In this document: positions 5,053 to 7,332 of the stretch, piece by piece
How positions within the stretch are numbered: the first letter of the stretch is position 1
How the letters are laid out: the number at the start of each line of letters is the position of its first letter
DNA from: Pseudomonadota bacterium
Lineage (GTDB): Bacteria > Pseudomonadota > Alphaproteobacteria > Acetobacterales > Acetobacteraceae
NCBI GenBank assembly: GCA_021815835.1
Contig: JAKAZN010000080.1
Location: forward strand, 1-7,332
Reading direction: 5' to 3'
Length of the DNA stretch: 7,332 bases
Notes under the pieces: generated by a model
What the model was told of the DNA's origin: nothing
Databases searched by the model: none
What the model saw: only the letters and a program-made list of their open reading frames with translations
Translations under genes and position numbers: made by a program

Positions 5053-5694
5053 TATTGGATCGCCGCGAGCGCGGTCACGCTGCCCGCGGGTGCGTCTCAA
5101 ATTACTTGGCACGAGCCTGATTGCTTCTTTCACCTGGGCATTGGTTGCGTGCGTGGCCGCGCGGCAATCGCTGATAACCCGGTCGCGTTTCGGAGGGGGA
5201 GAGCCGTCCCTCTTCGCGTTGCTGTATACGTCGTAGATCCAGCTCTCGACAGCAGACTGAGCCGCACGGTGGGATTTCTGACCCGTTGGAGCGGTCGCCC
5301 ACAGTGCTTCCACCGTTGCCCGCAACAGCAGCAGTACCCGCCACCTGCCATACGTCCGGGCCGCCACCGCCGCGCGCCCGGCATCGGTCAGTACGCCATC
5401 GGGCGGATCGAACACCTCGGCCCCGCGAATCTGCGCGGACTGCCAATAGGCGGCACCCCGCCCGGGCCGAGCCGACGGCGCATCATCCGGCTGGATTTCC
5501 GGAGGCCAGCCGTGCGGTGGTTGCAACGGCTGATCGCCCCACCAGGTCTGGATCGTTCCATCGCGAAGCGCATTCCGAATCTGCTCCTCGGCCGCCTTCG
5601 CGTCGCACCCGTCGCGCTCGCACACATGGGCCACCGCCTCGGCGAGTGTCATCCACCGCGCCCGTTCGGCCTCTGCCCTCGATACGTATGGCAT
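5023..5694 (-). CDS. 223-aa protein of unknown function found in island contexts
   Basis: The start ATG has GGAGGGGG about 5 bases upstream. The N-terminal part (residues 12-50) reads ERARWMTLAEAVAHVCERDG...AEEQIRNALRDGTIQTWWGD, which resembles a helical start domain in many alphaproteobacterial prophage and island proteins. The C-terminal part (about 165-215) is basic, with ATNAQVKEAIRLVPSNLRRTRGQRDRARG, and could bind DNA. The middle is Pro-rich. I know no experimentally defined role for this type. The last residues, LKSDAEIDR, are encoded by the 13-bp DNA repeats and so may be set by DNA function. It follows the integrase gene after 95 bp, where no clear terminator or promoter was seen. 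Confidence 0.75.
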   Translation of the reverse strand: MPYVSRAEAERARWMTLAEAVAHVCERDGCDAKAAEEQIRNALRDGTIQTWWGDQPLQPPHGWPPEIQPDDAPSARPGRGAAYWQSAQIRGAEVFDPPDGVLTDAGRAAVAARTYGRWRVLLLLRATVEALWATAPTGQKSHRAAQSAVESWIYDVYSNAKRDGSPPPKRDRVISDCRAATHATNAQVKEAIRLVPSNLRRTRGQRDRARGDPILKSDAEIDR

Positions 5695-5789
5695 CGCCCC
5701 CTCCGCATGGGGTCCGCACAGGAAGGCGGCGCGGCGGGGGCGGTGCGGGCCGCCCGTTCGGGGATCAGCCTAGCCGCGCCGAGGAAACC

Positions 5790-7055
5790 CTATCCGGCCG
5801 CCCGCTTGGCAGGAAGCGCCACCACCTCAGCGCCAGCCTCGCGCCCGAGCGCAGCCTTGATCCGCTGGCCGATCGCCTCAGCCGCCTGCCGCATCGGATC
5901 GGCCGACAGGTGCGCGTAGCGTTCCGTGGTCGAAGCGTTGCGATGCCCCAGCAGCTTGCCCAGCACCAGAAGGGAGCCGCCGCCCGCCGCGCCGAGGCTG
6001 GCGAAGCTATGCCGCAGATCGTGCAGCCGCAGCGCCGGCAGTCCGGCCGCGGCGCGCACCCGGCGCCAGACCTTGTCCATCCCGACATAGGCGCCGCCGT
6101 CGCGGTGGCCGCAGATCACATGCGGGTTGCCGTCCTGCCGCGGCAAGGCCGCCAGCACGTCCAGCGCAGGGGCGTTCAGATAGACGGGCTTCGCCCCGGT
6201 CTTGGAGTCGGGCAGGAAGATCATCGCCCGCTCGAAATCCACCCATTCCCAGCGCAGCCCGACAACCTCGGATCGCCGGCAGCCGGTGAACAGCAGCAGT
6301 TTGACCGCGGCGGCGGGGTAGGGATCGCCGCTTGCTGCGGTCTCCGCGTCCAGCGCCTCGCCCAGCCGGGCGATCTCGGCTTCGGACAGGAACCGCTCCA
6401 TTTTGCGGATCGGCGGCTTTCGCACGCCGCGCACCGGATTGTCATCGCGCAGCCCGCGCCCCACCGCGAAGGCCAGCACCGCGCCAAGCACGGCCAGCGC
6501 CTGGCCGGCGGTGCCCGAGCCGCCTTGCGCCACCCGCCCGCGCCCCGGATGCTTCGGCGCGGGCGCCGCGGTCTTGCCCGCGGTCACGTCCCGCACCAGT
6601 CGCTCCACGTCCACGCGCGCAATCTGATCGATCCGGCGGCTCCCGAGCAGCGGCAGGATGTGGTTCCTGATCCGGCCGCGGTCCGCCTTGAGGGTGGCGG
6701 GTTTCTTGTGCCCCGCCCCCTCGGCCAGATACAGGTCGCACAGCGCGGCCACGGTCATCATCCGCGCCGCCACGTTGCGGGTCTCAGCCGGATTGCCGCC
6801 GGCGGCGATCTCGCCCCGTAGCCGCAGCGCTTCGCGTCGGGCAGTCTCCGGGGTCCATGGCGAGCCGTGCTTGCCGATCGTGATCCGTCGCAAGGGGGCG
6901 TTTCGGCCCCGGCCGGCGTGGTAATTCAGGATGTAGCTCTTGGCACCGGCAGGCGTGACGCGGACACCAAAACCCCTGACCTCGGCATCCCAGACAATGA
7001 CGGTGGCCACGCCCGGCTCGGTTGCATCGACCACCCGCTTGGTCAGCTTCTGCAT
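5790..7055 (-). CDS. int: Tyrosine recombinase (integrase) of the element
   Basis: The 421-aa protein has the usual three parts. Residues 1-90 form an arm-binding domain of the DUF4102 type (VWDAEVRGFGVRVTPAGAKS, ITIGKHG, ETARREA...GGNP). Residues about 100-210 form a SAM-like core-binding domain, and 220-400 the catalytic domain. The catalytic set is complete: Arg260 in TGCRRSE, Lys285 in DSKTG, His345 and Arg348 in LHDLRHS, His371 in LGHRN, and the nucleophile Tyr380 in TTERYAHL. It should catalyse integration into, and excision from, the tRNA 3' end. A Gly/Lys/Pro-rich stretch at 159-182 looks like a flexible insert. The start ATG has GGCGGGG just upstream. It lies 150 bp inside attR, and candidate arm sites lie between the two. 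Confidence 0.97.
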   Translation of the reverse strand: MQKLTKRVVDATEPGVATVIVWDAEVRGFGVRVTPAGAKSYILNYHAGRGRNAPLRRITIGKHGSPWTPETARREALRLRGEIAAGGNPAETRNVAARMMTVAALCDLYLAEGAGHKKPATLKADRGRIRNHILPLLGSRRIDQIARVDVERLVRDVTAGKTAAPAPKHPGRGRVAQGGSGTAGQALAVLGAVLAFAVGRGLRDDNPVRGVRKPPIRKMERFLSEAEIARLGEALDAETAASGDPYPAAAVKLLLFTGCRRSEVVGLRWEWVDFERAMIFLPDSKTGAKPVYLNAPALDVLAALPRQDGNPHVICGHRDGGAYVGMDKVWRRVRAAAGLPALRLHDLRHSFASLGAAGGGSLLVLGKLLGHRNASTTERYAHLSADPMRQAAEAIGQRIKAALGREAGAEVVALPAKRAAG

Positions 7056-7080
7056 TGCCCCGCCAGTCCCTTGGTCCGCC

Positions 7081-7101
7081 GTGTCAACCCCATGTCAACA
7101 C
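7081..7101 (+). repeat. Candidate integrase arm-type site, right end
   Basis: This is the partner of 140-160, with one mismatch in 21 bases and the same two TGTCAAC half-sites (7082-7088, 7093-7099). It lies 26 bases upstream of the integrase start codon, so integrase binding here could also repress its own gene. GGCGGCGAAT at 7118-7127 repeats 163-172. Confidence 0.6.
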
Positions 7102-7171
7102 CAGGGAGCGGAACCGTGGCGGCGAATGTCGGACTCTGTCGGGGAAAAGTCAAGGAAAATTGCGGATTTCG

Positions 7172-7181
7172 GTGTTGACAT
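7172..7181 (-). repeat. Third candidate arm-type half-site, inverted
   Basis: GTGTTGACAT is the exact complement of ATGTCAACAC, the second half of the two 21-bp sites. It lies 25 bases inside attR, in opposite orientation to the other two sites. One inverted half-site close to the core and paired sites farther away is a plausible arm layout. Confidence 0.45.
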
Positions 7182-7205
7182 GCGGGCCGTGTCAGGTCCG
7201 GTCAT

Positions 7206-7257
7206 GGGAATCATAATCCCTTGGTCGGTGGTTCAAATCCGCCCGCCGCTACCATCC
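7206..7257 (+). repeat. Right attachment site (attR), tRNA 3' remnant
   Basis: This is the second copy of the 52-bp tRNA 3' segment, from the anticodon arm through CCA and three further bases. It lacks the D arm and the 5' acceptor strand, so it is not a functional tRNA. It marks the right end of the element; bases after 7257 are chromosomal. Confidence 0.92.
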
Positions 7258-7272
7258 CGCCTCCTCCCCCCG

Positions 7273-7287
7273 AGGGAAGCCTTCCCT
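7273..7287. other. Short palindrome in the right chromosomal flank
   Basis: AGGGAAG and CTTCCCT are perfect inverted arms around a single C, so at most a stem of AGGGAA/TTCCCT with a 3-base loop could form. It lies 16 bases after attR, where the terminator of the tRNA gene would have been before integration. No T run follows directly, so the role is uncertain. Confidence 0.3.
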
Positions 7288-7332
7288 GATGGCACGTCAT
7301 TTTAATCTTGCCAACCAGGCCGCAATGTCCTA

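Larger units (their letters stand above)
46..7257. mobile_element. tRNA-integrated element, about 7.16 kb, bounded by 52-bp direct repeats
   Basis: The 3' part of the tRNA (46-97) is repeated exactly at 7206-7257, which gives a unit of 7,160 bp. A tyrosine integrase gene lies just inside the right repeat, the usual layout for elements that enter tRNA 3' ends. All recognised genes inside run on the minus strand. The contents are integrase, AlpA-type regulator, RepA-like ATPase, VRR-NUC nuclease and several unknown proteins. No virion structural, packaging or conjugation gene is visible, so it is not a complete phage or a self-transmissible conjugative element. A phage satellite, a plasmid-like integrative element or a decayed prophage all remain possible. 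The intact, closely packed genes argue against strong decay. Confidence 0.9.

Noticed and set aside
5286..6821. Long plus-strand frame of 511 codons opposite the integrase gene
   Set aside because: It is antisense to an integrase with all catalytic residues, has no recognisable domain and shows the His/Arg/Pro-rich composition of an antisense shadow in high-GC DNA. The same applies to the plus-strand frames at 911-1849, 3205-4041 and 3581-4822.
7081..7180. TTGACA hexamers upstream of the integrase as -35 boxes
   Set aside because: The TTGACA at 7098-7093 and 7087-7082 (minus strand) and at 7175-7180 (plus strand) have no -10-like hexamer at 16-18 bp spacing. They are better explained as integrase arm half-sites.
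7206..7257. A second tRNA gene at the right end
   Set aside because: Only the part from the anticodon arm to CCA is present; the 5' acceptor strand and D arm are missing, so it is the attR remnant.

Overview
The window holds a complete, small integrative element of about 7.16 kb inserted at the 3' end of a tRNA gene with a CAT anticodon (most likely elongator tRNA-Met). The very high GC content, the tRNA sequence and the protein types suggest an alphaproteobacterial host, probably of the Rhodobacteraceae; this is inference from sequence style, not a database match. The intact tRNA lies at 20-94. An exact 52-bp copy of its 3' part (46-97) recurs at 7206-7257, so these are the two attachment sites, and only the first ~45 and last ~75 bases are outside the element.

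All eleven recognised genes lie on the minus strand, so they read from the right end to the left, against the tRNA. In transcription order: (1) tyrosine integrase beside the right attachment site; (2) an unrecognised 223-aa protein; (3) a regulatory gap with three tandem 13-bp repeats and an inverted copy; (4) a 69-aa AlpA/excisionase-type helix-turn-helix protein; (5) an unrecognised 137-aa protein; (6) a RepA-like AAA (AAA_25) ATPase; (7) a 120-aa protein with a cysteine-rich tail, whose 5' half carries a striking symmetric array of CGGACAA words around an 11-bp inverted repeat; (8) after a possible promoter, a single-pass membrane protein built of 23-residue repeats; (9) a 58-aa cysteine-motif protein whose tail resembles that of gene 7; (10) a 99-aa protein; (11) a VRR-NUC nuclease, whose stop codon sits in a probable terminator; then (12, the eleventh gene) a 130-aa exported or membrane-anchored protein near the left end. 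The genes from alpA to the cysteine-tail gene overlap or nearly touch, as do those from the membrane-repeat gene to the nuclease.

Taken together: integrase, AlpA-type protein, paired candidate arm-type sites and the att repeats form the integration/excision module. The RepA-like ATPase, the CGGACAA array and perhaps the VRR-NUC nuclease look like a replication module that could act after excision. There are no capsid, tail, portal or large terminase genes, no conjugation genes and no recognisable resistance or restriction genes. The element therefore resembles a minimal satellite-like or plasmid-like integrative element. The membrane-repeat protein, the two cysteine-motif proteins and the exported protein are unexplained cargo. 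Gene-free stretches (98-202, 596-759, 2710-2817, 4924-5022, 5695-5789, 7056-7205) are all under 300 bases; their visible contents are described below.
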